In this document: one piece after another, positions 20,415-31,361 of the stretch
Layout: every line of letters begins with the position of its first letter
How positions within the stretch are numbered: the first letter of the stretch is position 1
Assembly (NCBI GenBank): GCA_014905825.1
Contig: JACGCN010000001.1
Location: 2,418,001-2,482,000, forward strand
DNA length: 64,000 nucleotides
Reading direction: 5' to 3'
DNA from: Lyophyllum atratum
Lineage: Eukaryota; Basidiomycota; Agaricomycetes; Agaricales; Lyophyllaceae
Program-made: the position numbers and the translations under genes
Notes under the pieces: model-generated
What the model saw: only the letters and a program-made list of their open reading frames with translations
What the model was told of the DNA's origin: nothing
Database searches by the model: none

Positions 20415-23135
20415 ATGTCAGTATTCCTGCGTCGCACACTATGCTCCTCCTGTCTCCATCGTCGCCTCTCCAGATCGTTCTCATCAACATCCTTCGTTTC
20501 TCGGCCAGCTGCAAGCCAAGACGCCCCACCGCTTCCGTTGGACCGTCATGTTACACAGTCGGAACGTGATTCTCGGCCTGTAAAAGTCCCGCGAAAAAAG
20601 AGAGCAACAGGGAGTCCCGCGAAAAAGCATACCCACACCACACCGAAGGAACCTCACAGAAATCTTCTCCAGAACACGAAATTACAAGAATACCTCGACC
20701 ACATCGCGTCAACCGGGCAGGAAGTCACGTTGACAGATGTCGAGCGCTACAGGCCTTCAGAGCATCCTTCGCCCCGCTCTCCCGAATACGAAGAACAGTA
20801 CAATACACTTGTAGAGACTCTCGTTCGTTCATTCAGTCTCGATCAACTTCGCAAATTTCTGGACATGTACCATCTCAATGCGACACCAAAACGCAATAAG
20901 TGGGAGATAGCCACAGCCATTATTGAACGTCAATGGTGCTGGCCTTCTCTCGCAACGATGAAGAAGAGAAAACGAGACTGGACGGAGGTAATTCATGAAT
21001 GTGCGTTAGTTTCGTCTTTGTCGTTGCCAGACATTATTCATCAATTCCAGCATTTCCCCTCGATGCAAGACAATCCTTTTTAATCCTCGGAAAAGGTTTG
21101 CAAATCTTCTTCACAAATATGTTTGTGTTTACGACAGGTTTTATATTGTTTAGATGGAGCAGATCTTCTAGCTTTATCTACGGAATTCAACGCACACGTC
21201 TCGTTCTCAGCGAATCCCTTATGTTTGAAGGTGGAAGGCCTTCGAGGTTCGCTAGACAACCTCAGTCGACATATCGAAGATTTTAAATCTGTTCGTCGTG
21301 ATTTGCATCCTATGTGATCCATCTTATTTTATAATACTTGTTTAGGGAATTAAAGAACAACTTTTCCGACTGCCCTCTGGCGAGATCGTAGAACAAGCAT
21401 CTGTGCAGCGCATATCACGTATGTCGGGGGTCTTCGTAGAGGATATGGGACAGGGACTGGTAAGTTCTCACAATTCATCGACTATTTCCTCTGCAACCGT
21501 CCTTTTAGATTCGTATATCTCATAGACGTGAAGGGGATCGTGCGGCTCATTATGCAAAACGTCTTACGATACAGGCTGCCGTAAACGTACGTTCCGATCT
21601 ACCTCTGCGTCGCGATTTCCCAACAGTGTTTCTTACAGGTTACGCAAGAAATTCCTACACTAGTCTGTCCGCCATACGTCGGCTCACTGTCGACAATGCC
21701 CCAATCCTTGTCGCCACCTTCTATCTACGCACTGTACCCGTTCTTGTCTTCACGCTCTGGCCCATCCGTGATTGAGCCGGGTAACCTCTTCCGTGTACGA
21801 CGCGTGGGCGATTGGCTCAGGTCCACCTTGAGCGGAAGGCCGCGGGATGCAGGACATTTGGCCGAAGGGGGAATACTTATGAACTTTTATGGGTAAGTCC
21901 ACTCTCGGTTTGTTGTTTAATCGTTTTTCCTCATACCTTTTCTTCAGAGAACCAGTCGATTTGAGGCAATCACTATTGAGCCATGTCGCAGCTATATCTC
22001 ACGATCAAATTAGCTCGCGTATCACCGCCTCGTACGCTTCAGTTTTGAATTTATACACAACAGATGTAACTTGGCTACTAGGTTTGGGCATGTTCTGGTG
22101 TCCTCGGCTTCGTCCCAGGATTCAAGTATTACACCTCCCTTACGAGGTACTTCAGAACTTCTAACGATTTTGGGGTGGCTACGGAGTCAAACGAGTGACC
22201 GATGCTTCATTCCAAGGTTTATCGACTTCGCTTTGTACTTCGACGAAATGCTCAAATTAAACACAAAGGATACCACCGCAAATGATCAACTCCCCGCCCA
22301 TGCAACAGCGCCTTATTCATCGTCTCGTCTACCATTCTTTTCCGATCAAGGAAAGCGAAGATTTTCGGGCCACCAAAGTCCTCAATTTTGAACTCGTTCT
22401 GGAGTTACTCAATCCTTCTGCGCCCAATCTTTCCATAAATCACTCAGAGAATCACTCCCGCGGGTCGTATCCCATCGACAGAGATGTTAACCTGGAACCG
22501 ACTTGCTCAACAGGGTCCTTCAGCCACCTAGATCTCATGATGCCAGATCGGTTTGTCCTCCTTGAATCGACGGTTACACCAGTTTCACAGTGGCCTTGAC
22601 AGCTCCATGGATGTTCGGTTGTGTGTCTCAACCGCGTCTCCTGTACTTGAAAAAACATGGCCAAAAGATCTACAAACCTATTCCAAGGAACTGCGGTCCT
22701 TGTTCGTCCATGTTTATTGACCGTGTACATCTGGCTTATCGTCATTAGTTTGACAGTTTTAGCACACGAAGCCGTTCAACCCGAGACCCCCTTGACCCTT
22801 GCACACGAGGGTACGATGTACAGACTTGAGTCGTCGTCCACTGTGCGACAAGGCTTGAACCGCCTCCCAGACCCACTTCTTTCTTCTGGCGCCTCTCTCC
22901 AGGTGGTCACTGAGAGCATCCTTGAGTCGGAAAGTAACCGAAGGACAAGGGTATGCGAGGTGAGAATGATCTTCATATCCAATATCTCCAATTAACACAT
23001 TGGTAGGTAACATGCGATAACATTGTATCCGACGATTCTTGGATATCTTTTCTCAATTGCTGTGACACACTCACGGCGCCAGCTCAGGTAAAACCAGTAC
23101 TAAATGGAGAACAAGAAGTCATCCGAGCCTTGTAG
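20415..23135 (+). CDS. SLS1: Sls1-type mitochondrial inner-membrane regulator
   Basis: Twelve exons (20415-21000, 21051-21095, 21154-21290, 21346-21459, 21509-21580, 21639-21892, 21948-22031, 22082-22216, 22269-22550, 22603-22701, 22749-22959, 23007-23135), 715 aa with every phase matching. The Arg/Ser-rich start is a mitochondrial presequence. The Sls1 N-terminal domain is visible as LVRSFSLDQLRKFLDMY, IIERQWCWPSL, DWTEV, then SFPLDARQSFLILGKDGADL and HVSFSANPLCLKVEGLRGSL. The C-terminal part has ITASFGHVLV and MPDRSMDVRL. In yeast Sls1 links mitochondrial transcription to translation at the inner membrane. The RITAS-FGHV junction uses a 50-nt intron. It is convergent with SPB1, 55 nt between stops. 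Confidence 0.88.
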
Positions 23136-23190
23136 TCTGTGGATGATAGTAGGATAGACATGATTCGGAAGGATGGAATACAGTACTGCC

Positions 23191-26100
23191 TTATGTCTTC
23201 TTGCGCTTTTTGTTCGCCTTTTCTGTCCGTTTTTTGGCACGCAGCTAAAAACAGGTGGTCAATCGCCAGTGATGGTGGGACGAAAATTGACAAACCTCTT
23301 TCTTCATCCGAGAATCCACCATCGTATACCGTCCCTTGACACCTTTCGGCCGTCCCTTGATTCCTTTGTGGGCGCCTTTTGCCACCACGAGCTTAATATC
23401 CTTCTTCGCCTTCTGGCCAGATGACGTGCCCTTCCGCATCACCTTCTCTATCTGCTGAGCTTTTTCTCGTTCTGACATGTCTGCGGTTGCATTGACGCCT
23501 TCGGCCTTCTTCAACGCTTTCTCCAGACGTTGATGGGCCTTGAACTTTTTGCGCGCTTTGGCTTCTGCGATCTTCTTGATGGGGCGTGCATCCAGCGCTC
23601 GCTGCTTTTCTCTAAGAGCAAGTACCGCCTCCTTCGTGATAGGTAGATTAGGCTTGTAGAATTTTGACTCGTCGTCTAGGAACCACGATGGAAGATTATC
23701 CTTCGAGTTTAAGGAATATCGATTGAACCCGTCGTTGACAAGTTGCGTTTTTGTTATCTGGCGATTCACCAGTTGCTGCGCTATTGTTACAGCTTCTGGG
23801 GTAACGAGGCCCAATTCTATAGATGCAGGTGATGAAATAGAAGTCAGAGAAGAGCTGTAGAAAGGCGTACGTCGTATTTTCGCCTGTTTCACCTGATCTT
23901 CATCCACATCTTCAGCGTCCCACATATTCACATCTTCATCGGACTCTTGAGGAACCACCTCGAAGTCATCATCATCCTCCGATGCCTAGGAGGCTGTAAG
24001 TCTCAGTTGAGACATAATGAAGTGAATGGCTTACTGCACTCTCCCAATCCTGTTCCGACGTCGAACCCGCCATGGATACATCTACGTCGTCATCGGCTGC
24101 GTCGACGCTATCCATCCCTGAGAATATATCCTGACTGAACCAGACTTGTGCAGCTTTACTGTTGGACATCGATGACTTCGGTTCCTCGAGTTTCGTGACG
24201 AGCCTTGCGCGTTTCGAACTTGGCAAGGTGCGCTCACGATCTACGGTGTGTGGTCGTTTAACTCCTTTCGGGTGTGGCCTTTCCTGGTCGCTGTCATCAC
24301 TATCGTCGGAGCTTTCATCGTCTGTCACCTCCCCCTTCGCCACCTGCATCTTGTCCCAACCTCCTTCCTCTTCACTGTCGCTTTCATCGTCAGAACCACC
24401 CTTCGCTTTAATGCCAGACCAGTCTTCCCGTTCTGCGTTTGTCCGCCTCGCTTCCATTACTTTGAATTTGGCGTCTCGTTCACGGAGGCGCTCCTGGTAC
24501 GCATCATAAAGTCCATCTAGCTCTGCTTCCAGACCATTGACTTTTCTCTCTCTGTCTTCTTCCGAGTCCAATATTTCGTCGTCGTCCTCTTCGACCTCTT
24601 CCTCCTCACTGTCTTCGACTGGGTCACCATCGTCCCCAATTAACTTCTCGATACCACCTCTTTTCCGCAGCCCTCGTTCCGTTCCTCCAAGGTCAAAGAA
24701 GTCATCCTGACCACCAAGGGATAGATCCTGCTGCTCCAAACCGATATCGAGTGGTGCAGTCATCTGCAGCTGCATACGCTGGATAGTTCGCGTCTTGACT
24801 TCATTGGCACGCCTTCGTTCACGTTTTGTGCGGGCGGCCGCTTCAGCATTCAAGCGTTCCAGCTGAAAAAAATTAATGAGCTTAGCCCCAGTTTAAATGT
24901 GTCCCCAAGGCTCATACCTCTTCAGATATTTGCTGCTCCTCGTCAATGTCATCGATGATTTCGACAGTTTCAGTGAGCTCTTCGGTCTCCTTCGTCTTAT
25001 TGTCAAGGCCAAGCTGGAAGAAACGAAGTAGTGAGTTGACTGATCAAGGAACGTCAGGTAGAACCGTCACCTCTTCACGGAGGGCTAGTCGCCACTTTAG
25101 TAAAGCTTTAAAGTCTCCTTTTCCCAGTACTTTCAGATCATCGCAATTGGCTTTGACATCCGACGATGTGAGATCCATCGCCAGCCATCTTCGAAAGGGT
25201 ATTAGACAAAGTACGGAGGAAAGTTATATCAGGAGGCGCACTCTTTTTCTTCCTCACTCAGGAAGGCAATTTTGTTGGCCGTGCCTAGCAACGCTATCGG
25301 ATCTGTACCTCTCACAAAGTCTGTCGCATCGATAGTTTTATGAAGGGTATAATCGCCTTCTGCGTAACCGTCGCGGTGTCGTCGCTTCTTTTCTGGTTGA
25401 AAGACGTTTGCTTGGACATTGTTTGCGGATGAGCCTTTGTCGATGGTAGATTCAGTGGCAGCGACGTCTTTGAAGACATGCCTGGGGTCGAGGAATTTGG
25501 GATCGATGAACTTTGGAGCCAAAAAGTCACGACAGACCACGAAGATCTCAGCGGAGACATTTCTAAGGAGGGATAAGTTAACAGAAGCTTTGTTAATGTG
25601 GCCACGCACCTGGAAGAAGGAGGCTTTGTCGCTTCCACTTTTCCGAAGAGTTGATTAAACACCCATATAAGATTGTTATAATCGACACTCCGGAAGACCT
25701 TCGTGACAAACGTTCCGCCTTTTGCGAGGAATTCGACAGCAAGTTTCAAACTCATCAATACGAGCTCAGACTGGCTGTAAGCATCCTGAATCCACGCAGT
25801 TCCGACGTTTGGTGCACCATCATGCAAGACGACATCAGCTTTCCAATCTTTCAGTTCACCTCGAATCAAATTTCGGCACTGTGGGGTGGTGATATCGGAG
25901 GCAAAGGTAATGACTCGAGGAATAGGTTTGATTGGAACGAGATCCACCCCTGCAAGATAAAACTTGTAAGGAGAATGGATTTAGAAAGGATGCTTTAACT
26001 CACCGACAATGATACTGTTCGCCGGCATGTATTTGCTAGCCACTTGCAGCCAGCCTCCAGGGGCAGCGCAAAGATCGATAGTGCATCGTGCAGCCTCTAG

Positions 26101-26276
26101 GAAAGCATATTTTTTGTTCAGCTGGATTAACTTGAAAGCAGACCGTGCGCGATAGCCCTGTTCCCTAAAATAGATAGTCAAGTGGTGAAAAGGGCAGTGA
26201 TCTGCAGCACGAACTTTGCTAGCTTATAGTACTTGTCGAGCCGGCCCTTTCCAGTCTTCTTCTGGACTTTACCCAT
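23191..26276 (-). CDS. SPB1: 27S pre-rRNA methyltransferase Spb1 (FtsJ3-like)
   Basis: Nine exons (26276-26215, 26164-26004, 25949-25610, 25562-25242, 25188-25071, 25013-24918, 24862-24035, 23985-23296, 23244-23191), 889 aa. It starts [17 protein letters not shown] as Spb1 proteins do. The N-terminal RrmJ/FtsJ 2'-O-methyltransferase domain shows [19 protein letters not shown], the AdoMet-binding [11 protein letters not shown], and [15 protein letters not shown]3381-type segment follows, then very acidic stretches and a basic C-terminal Spb1 domain ([20 protein letters not shown]) ending in KKRKKT. Spb1 methylates the A-loop of 25S rRNA on nucleolar pre-60S particles. It is divergent from the TMEM256-like gene. 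Confidence 0.95.
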
Positions 26277-26439
26277 GTCGGACCGTCGAGTTCAATACGA
26301 ACCTTTTCAATAGAAATTTGAAATGAGGAAGAATTTCAGGTGTTTGGTTCCAAGGCCCTAATCAATTAATTACGTAATGAGACCTTCTGATTGCACCCGG
26401 CCTGGGACGCTTTCCACTCAACTCTTACATACCTTTCGA

Positions 26440-27121
26440 ATGTCGCCTCCCACTTCTTCCACTCCTTTGCTGCCGCGAACGTTTACTGGGAGACCCCAAT
26501 TTTTATGGAGGTCTGGTGCGATAATTGGTAAAGCTAGCGCCGTGGTAAATTCAAGGAGATTAGGCCTGACCTCCCTCTTCTTTCCTAAGCTTCAGCTGGT
26601 ATCATTGCAGGCGCTTTCGGAGGTACCATATGAGTATAACATCCAATCACTTCTGATGCCTATTATGTGTAGCACACAGCCTCAAGCGGCGGCCGGGAAT
26701 AACTGCAGAAAGCATCCACGCTTGGGAGACAGCATCAAGCTATGCCGTAAGGCGTTCTACACAAATCCCTGATGTTATATGTACCGATCAGATGTTTTGC
26801 TCAACTGGCAGGTTTATAATGGCTTAGCGCTCCTTCTAGTATCTTTGCACCCGAGATTCTCTACACATCGGTTTGCAGGGCCGGCGATCGCTGCTGGTGG
26901 GTTGGTGTTTTCTGGTAGTATCATGGCATTGGTATTGGCCCGAGATCGGTGGGTCGTCAGTAGCGGAAATGTACGCTTCCCTGATGGTATTGCAGGTTCA
27001 AGTTTCTGGGACCGGTGACCCCATTAGGTGGCGTGATCATGATTGCTGGGTATTGGAAGCCATCTCCCTTGCTGGACCGCCTGCTAATTTGTTGATCAGA
27101 TATCTGTCTTTAGCGTTGTAG
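26440..27121 (+). CDS. TMEM256/DUF423 small membrane protein
   Basis: Six exons (26440-26527, 26611-26622, 26673-26746, 26812-26948, 26996-27049, 27100-27121), 128 aa. Exon 2 is 12 nt and encodes only GAFG across its junctions. The joined protein reads LWRSGAIIG, GAFGAHSLKRRPG, WETASSYAVYNGLALLL, GLVFSGSIMALVLARDRFKF and LGPVTPLGGVIMIAGYLSL, the known DUF423 pattern of four transmembrane helices with GAFGAH after the first. Function of this family is unknown; eukaryotic members are probably mitochondrial. An upstream in-frame ATG at 26377 would add 21 residues. Start codons of this gene and SPB1 are 163 nt apart, suggesting a shared promoter. Confidence 0.88.
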
Positions 27122-27297
27122 GAGTATCGCAGGTAGTACTTTTATAATTAGCACAGGACGCGTCTGATGACACGTGATGGACGCGTTTTCGTGGCAACTC
27201 CGCTCATTGAATAAACAAGGCCAAGCCAGCCTCGAGGCGCTCTCTGACTCTAACTTGTCGCTACTCCACATCGCTATCACCTCCCCTTATTCAAGAG

Positions 27298-29259
27298 ATG
27301 CTTGGTGCCACCTCATCCAGCGCTCCCGCAAGACCACCCAAACGACGTATGGCCTCCCAAGAGCTCGACTTCTTCACCCCCGCTGCCACCTCATTCAAGC
27401 CTCGCCCATACGCCCCACACGGCGTTTCCTCTTCAACATCTTTCGCAGCCCCCAGCGTGCCTCCAATTCTCCGCACTCGCTCTCTCGACCTTCACGCGAT
27501 ACCACCCGCTGGCATGGACCCTTTAGCGTCGGACCCAAATGTTCTCTTTATTCACCCCCCGTTCACCGCGTTCCCCGATTCTGCCATGTATTCCGATGGT
27601 CTGACGTACCAGCTTATGGCTGAAAACCCCGAATGGTTTCTCGATGCCGACGATTTCATGTCTGAACAAAGCACCAACCCCAACGCCATTCCCTATCCGC
27701 CGCATCTTGAGCCTCCCCGCGGATGGTGTCCTGCTAAGAAGAAAGATCTCAGAGACAGAGGCTCGGAGGGATGGCCCGAGGGAGAAGAACCAAGACTCCG
27801 ATGTACCTTCTGCAGGAGGACGTATGCGGGCGTGAACGCAAAAAGTATGTGGAGACGGCACGTCTTCGAAAAGCATAAAATTGCCATGTCCAATCGGCGC
27901 GATAACAATGAACGTCCACGTGGACGCGGGACAAACAGTAGGCAATGAGGCTCGATAAATACTACCTATCAGCTAATCTGCTTCATAGAGGAAAACAGGC
28001 ACCTATCGAGCAAAAATCAGCCCGGGCACGGCAGTCTTGTCAATTTGGATGTCGCACCTCAGACCGAATTTCGCACTGCGTCTCACAAATCCAAATTCCG
28101 CTCTCTCCTTCCTGTAGCCGAAGGTGTGAAGAGATCTAAATCAACCAAGGACAACGAACAAGTCGCTGTCCCGCTTGCGCCGAAGATTCCCCAAGGCGAA
28201 TTTCCTTCTCAGGTAGATGGAAAGGGTATCAAACACCATCCCCTCTCGCGATCGCACGTTCCGCCACCCAGCCCCCCTCTTACGCCCCACTCTTCCGATC
28301 CTGCAAACGTATCTCTCGAGAGTGATTCCATCATCGCAACATCATCGCCACCGACACTACCAACGGTCCCACCTTCCCCCTACGATCCTCTCTTAACTCC
28401 GTCATTCCGACACTCCCCTCCACGCCTTCCTTCCGACCAGCCATGGCGTTTCCCCAGCCCCAGCCATCCCCTTCATTCGCGATCTCGCGAGCTCTCACTA
28501 AGCATGCTTATTCGCGACTTGAACAGCCCCATTGCAAAAGACTCACGAGCTGTAGGTGAAAGTCCGTCTTTGGTACAAGCCTCCCCCATTCCGAGCCCCC
28601 GTCCGTTCGGTTCTACCAATCCCAAGCGAGTCTTACATGACCCAGATACTCCCGAAAGCCTCGATAGACTATCACGCCCGTCACCTAGGGCTTTATTTCT
28701 AAGAAGCAGACTTCCCATTCCAAGCACGAGGACGCGCTATCGCATCCAAGAATCACCCTTGCAACAAAACTCCAGGACATTCATTCGACGTCACAAGCAG
28801 TCAGACTCCGAGATAAGTGATGAATGGCTCTCGGAAGTCTCTCTCACCTCATCCACTTCAAACCTCGACTCCTCAGCGCTCTTGCCGAGTGGCGATCCCT
28901 TCACCATTATGTACCCATCATGGGGATCTGTCAATGACGACGCGCCTGCCGGTGGCGCAGAACATCCCAGGTCTCCGATCACTAGCGCTGGAGCTGAGAG
29001 TCCTGTTTTGAGGAATGCTGCACTGCCTACCGGCGTTGGCCTCGGGATTGGTCTATTGGGACCTTTCACCTTACCTGAAGATGATGCGCATCGTGCTGCT
29101 GATGACAGTGACTTTGACGGGATGCACTCCGAAGAAGGCGATGAAGCTGAGGTGGCTAGCTTCCTGGCCGTTTCCACCAAGGACAATATCGTGGCAGATG
29201 CCTACGAGAGAACACCGCCTTTGAAGAAGAGGAGAATGACCATCCAAACTCGGAAGTGA
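27298..29259 (+). CDS. C2H2-type zinc-finger protein, Ser/Pro-rich (636 aa)
   Basis: Two exons, 27298-27937 and 27989-29259, joined in phase 1, 636 aa. One zinc finger is visible at about 170-195: RCTFCRRTYAGVN, then MWRRHVFEKHKIA, giving C-x2-C and H-x4-H ligands, preceded by a Trp/Pro-rich segment. The remaining 400 residues are Ser/Pro-rich low complexity with many SP/TP sites, an acidic stretch (DDSDFDGMHSEEGDEAE) near the end and a basic tail LKKRRMTIQTRK that could be a nuclear localisation signal. This suggests a nuclear DNA- or RNA-binding regulator; the target is unknown. An alternative start at the in-frame ATG 27349 (MASQELDFF) is possible. Confidence 0.78.
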
Positions 29260-29914
29260 TTCTTATTCTGTCACCACTACCCCATATATCTGATCCATGC
29301 TTTCTCGTGTCGCTATTATGCTTTGCCAATGTCTATCTGTATGTCAATCCTCAGACTTGTTATCTTTCCTTTACATCTTCCTTGGTTATTCTTTCAAATT
29401 TCTTGTATCTGCAGATGCTATTTTGTGGCATTCATTCGCTCTGTTCATCCCACTATTTATATACTTCCCTTCATATCCTTCTACAGCTAGCGTATATGTG
29501 CAATAAATGTGTTCCACCATACATGTATGAATACGCTCGTTGCATGACAGATGGCACTGGAAAATGACAACGAGATGATCAGACAAACAATATTAGATTG
29601 CGTGGGAAAGCTGATCGAATTTGGAAGAGAAACCAGAGTCAATTGATCTTCCACCCACAACATATAACTCGCCTCTTCCTGCCCTTTTCACGTTTCAGTT
29701 TCTAGAATCCTTTCAAAGGTATGCAGCTGTTCATCAATCAAGAATGCTCTTCTGCCTATTCCCATCGTCCTCCATCATTAACCTATGTGTCAACCTCATC
29801 TTTGGTCTACAGGAGCCTCGCCGCCGCTATTCCTGACCGATAAACGATACGACTTCAGGTTCTTCCTTACGATCACAAGCTCTCCGTGCCTTCTAGAAGT
29901 AATACCGGAACAGA
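29260..29914. other. Intergenic region upstream of RAC1
   Basis: About 650 nt, pyrimidine-rich, between two plus-strand genes: the 3' UTR of the zinc-finger gene and the promoter and 5' UTR of RAC1. No conserved reading frame is seen. Confidence 0.5.
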
Positions 29915-30849
29915 ATGCAGGCCATCAAATGTCTGTCCGCCTTGTTCAAACCCTTCGCCTTGACTGATAGTGATTCACAGGTGTTGTTGTAGGAGACGGT
30001 GCCGTTGGAAAGGTGTGTTGCTGTTGACTATCTAATTAAACTCTCATGACCATGCCCTCGTAGACATGCTTGCTCATCTCCTACACAACGAATGCCTTCC
30101 CGGTAAGTTACTTTTTTACTGCACATCCGAATATACCCTCATCAGGAAGTAGGGAGAGTACATACCGACTGGTATGCCTGGATCCAGCTTATGCTAGAAT
30201 ATGCCCTAATGGACCCCTTAGTCTTTGACAACTACTCCGCAAATGTAATGGTGGACGGCAAGACTATCTCTCTCGGTCTATGGGATACGGCGGGGCAGGA
30301 GGACTACGACAGGCTCCGCCCACTTTCGTACCCCCAGACCGACGTCTTCCTGATTTGTTTCTCTCTCGTCAGCCCTCCCAGCTACGAAAACGTCAGGACC
30401 AAGGTGGGCTCATATCCACTCAGGAGTCTATTGTATTGACCTGTGGTGTAGTGGTATCCCGAGATCTCTCACCACGCTCCCTCAACTTCAGTTGTGCTGG
30501 TAGGCACCAAACTCGATTTACGTGAAGACCAAGCAACAATCGAGAAGCTTCGAGACCGGTCATTTGCTCTCCAATACATACTCGCGACACAAAACTAACT
30601 TAACTTTTCAGCCGCATGGCCCCCATTCAATACTCTCAAGGTGTCGCTATGTGCAAGGATATTGGAGCTGTGAAATATCTTGAATGTTCGGCTTTGACGC
30701 AGAAGGGTCTCAAGACCGTGTTCGATGAGGCGATCCGAGCAGTTTGTGAGTACATTAATTGTGGCCTTGAAGGTCAGCCTGACGCGGTCACAGTGAATCC
30801 TCCTCCACAAGTCAAGAGACATGGCGGTAAAAGGTGCATCATTGCATGA
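29915..30849 (+). CDS. RAC1: Rho-family GTPase Rac1
   Basis: Eight exons (29915-29930, 29981-30012, 30064-30102, 30153-30171, 30222-30403, 30452-30558, 30612-30745, 30794-30849), 194 aa. The first and fourth exons are 16 and 19 nt. All G-box motifs are present: GDGAVGKT (P-loop), YIPTVFDNYSA (switch I effector loop), [18 protein letters not shown] (switch II), GTKLDLR, and [20 protein letters not shown]. The C-terminus has a polybasic stretch (VKRHGGKR) and a CAAX box CIIA for prenylation. [18 protein letters not shown] fits Rac rather than Cdc42. Rac1 controls polarity, actin and NADPH oxidase at the plasma membrane. The RhoGEF at 48-52 kb is a possible type of activator, but no link is shown. 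Confidence 0.95.
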
Positions 30850-31361
30850 GGCATATCTTACCACCCCGCGGGACTGTACCCCCACATTATATCATGCCAT
30901 TTACGTTCCTGCTCGACGTTTACGATTCTATGCGCTTCTTTTCATTCAGACCCAGGTTGTACAATTCACTGGATGGCTCTTGTTTTATACATACATCTTG
31001 GAATGCATCCATCCACAAATCCGTTAGATTCGTCATAAAAACCAAATAAAGCACTATCATGTCAGGTCAAACAACAATTGATCCTGATGATCAGGAACAA
31101 AGATGCCTGTTCTGGTCGTCAAGCCTGTGGAAGCGTTCGGCTCCCTACCATTCCCTGCTTTCTTGCTGCTTTCTGCCCTGTTCGTTCATTTCCGTTCATT
31201 TCCACTCTAGTTGCCTGTGCTTTCATTCTTTCAGCACAGTTATTTCAGAGTCTATTTTTTTTGCAGACCTCCGACGTGGTATGCAAGTCCACTCGGAGCT
31301 GGCTAGAGTATGTGCCTCCCAAACGATACCATGACCTGTCGATTTCTAACCCATCCTAGTA
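30850..31361. other. Intergenic region
   Basis: About 510 nt between RAC1 and the membrane-protein gene, both on the plus strand. It is T/C-rich in the second half, as expected for a fungal promoter. No gene is seen. Confidence 0.5.

Noticed and set aside
22031..22082. Apparent frameshift in SLS1
   Set aside because: A 50-nt GT-AG intron (22032-22081) joins RITAS to FGHVLV in frame.
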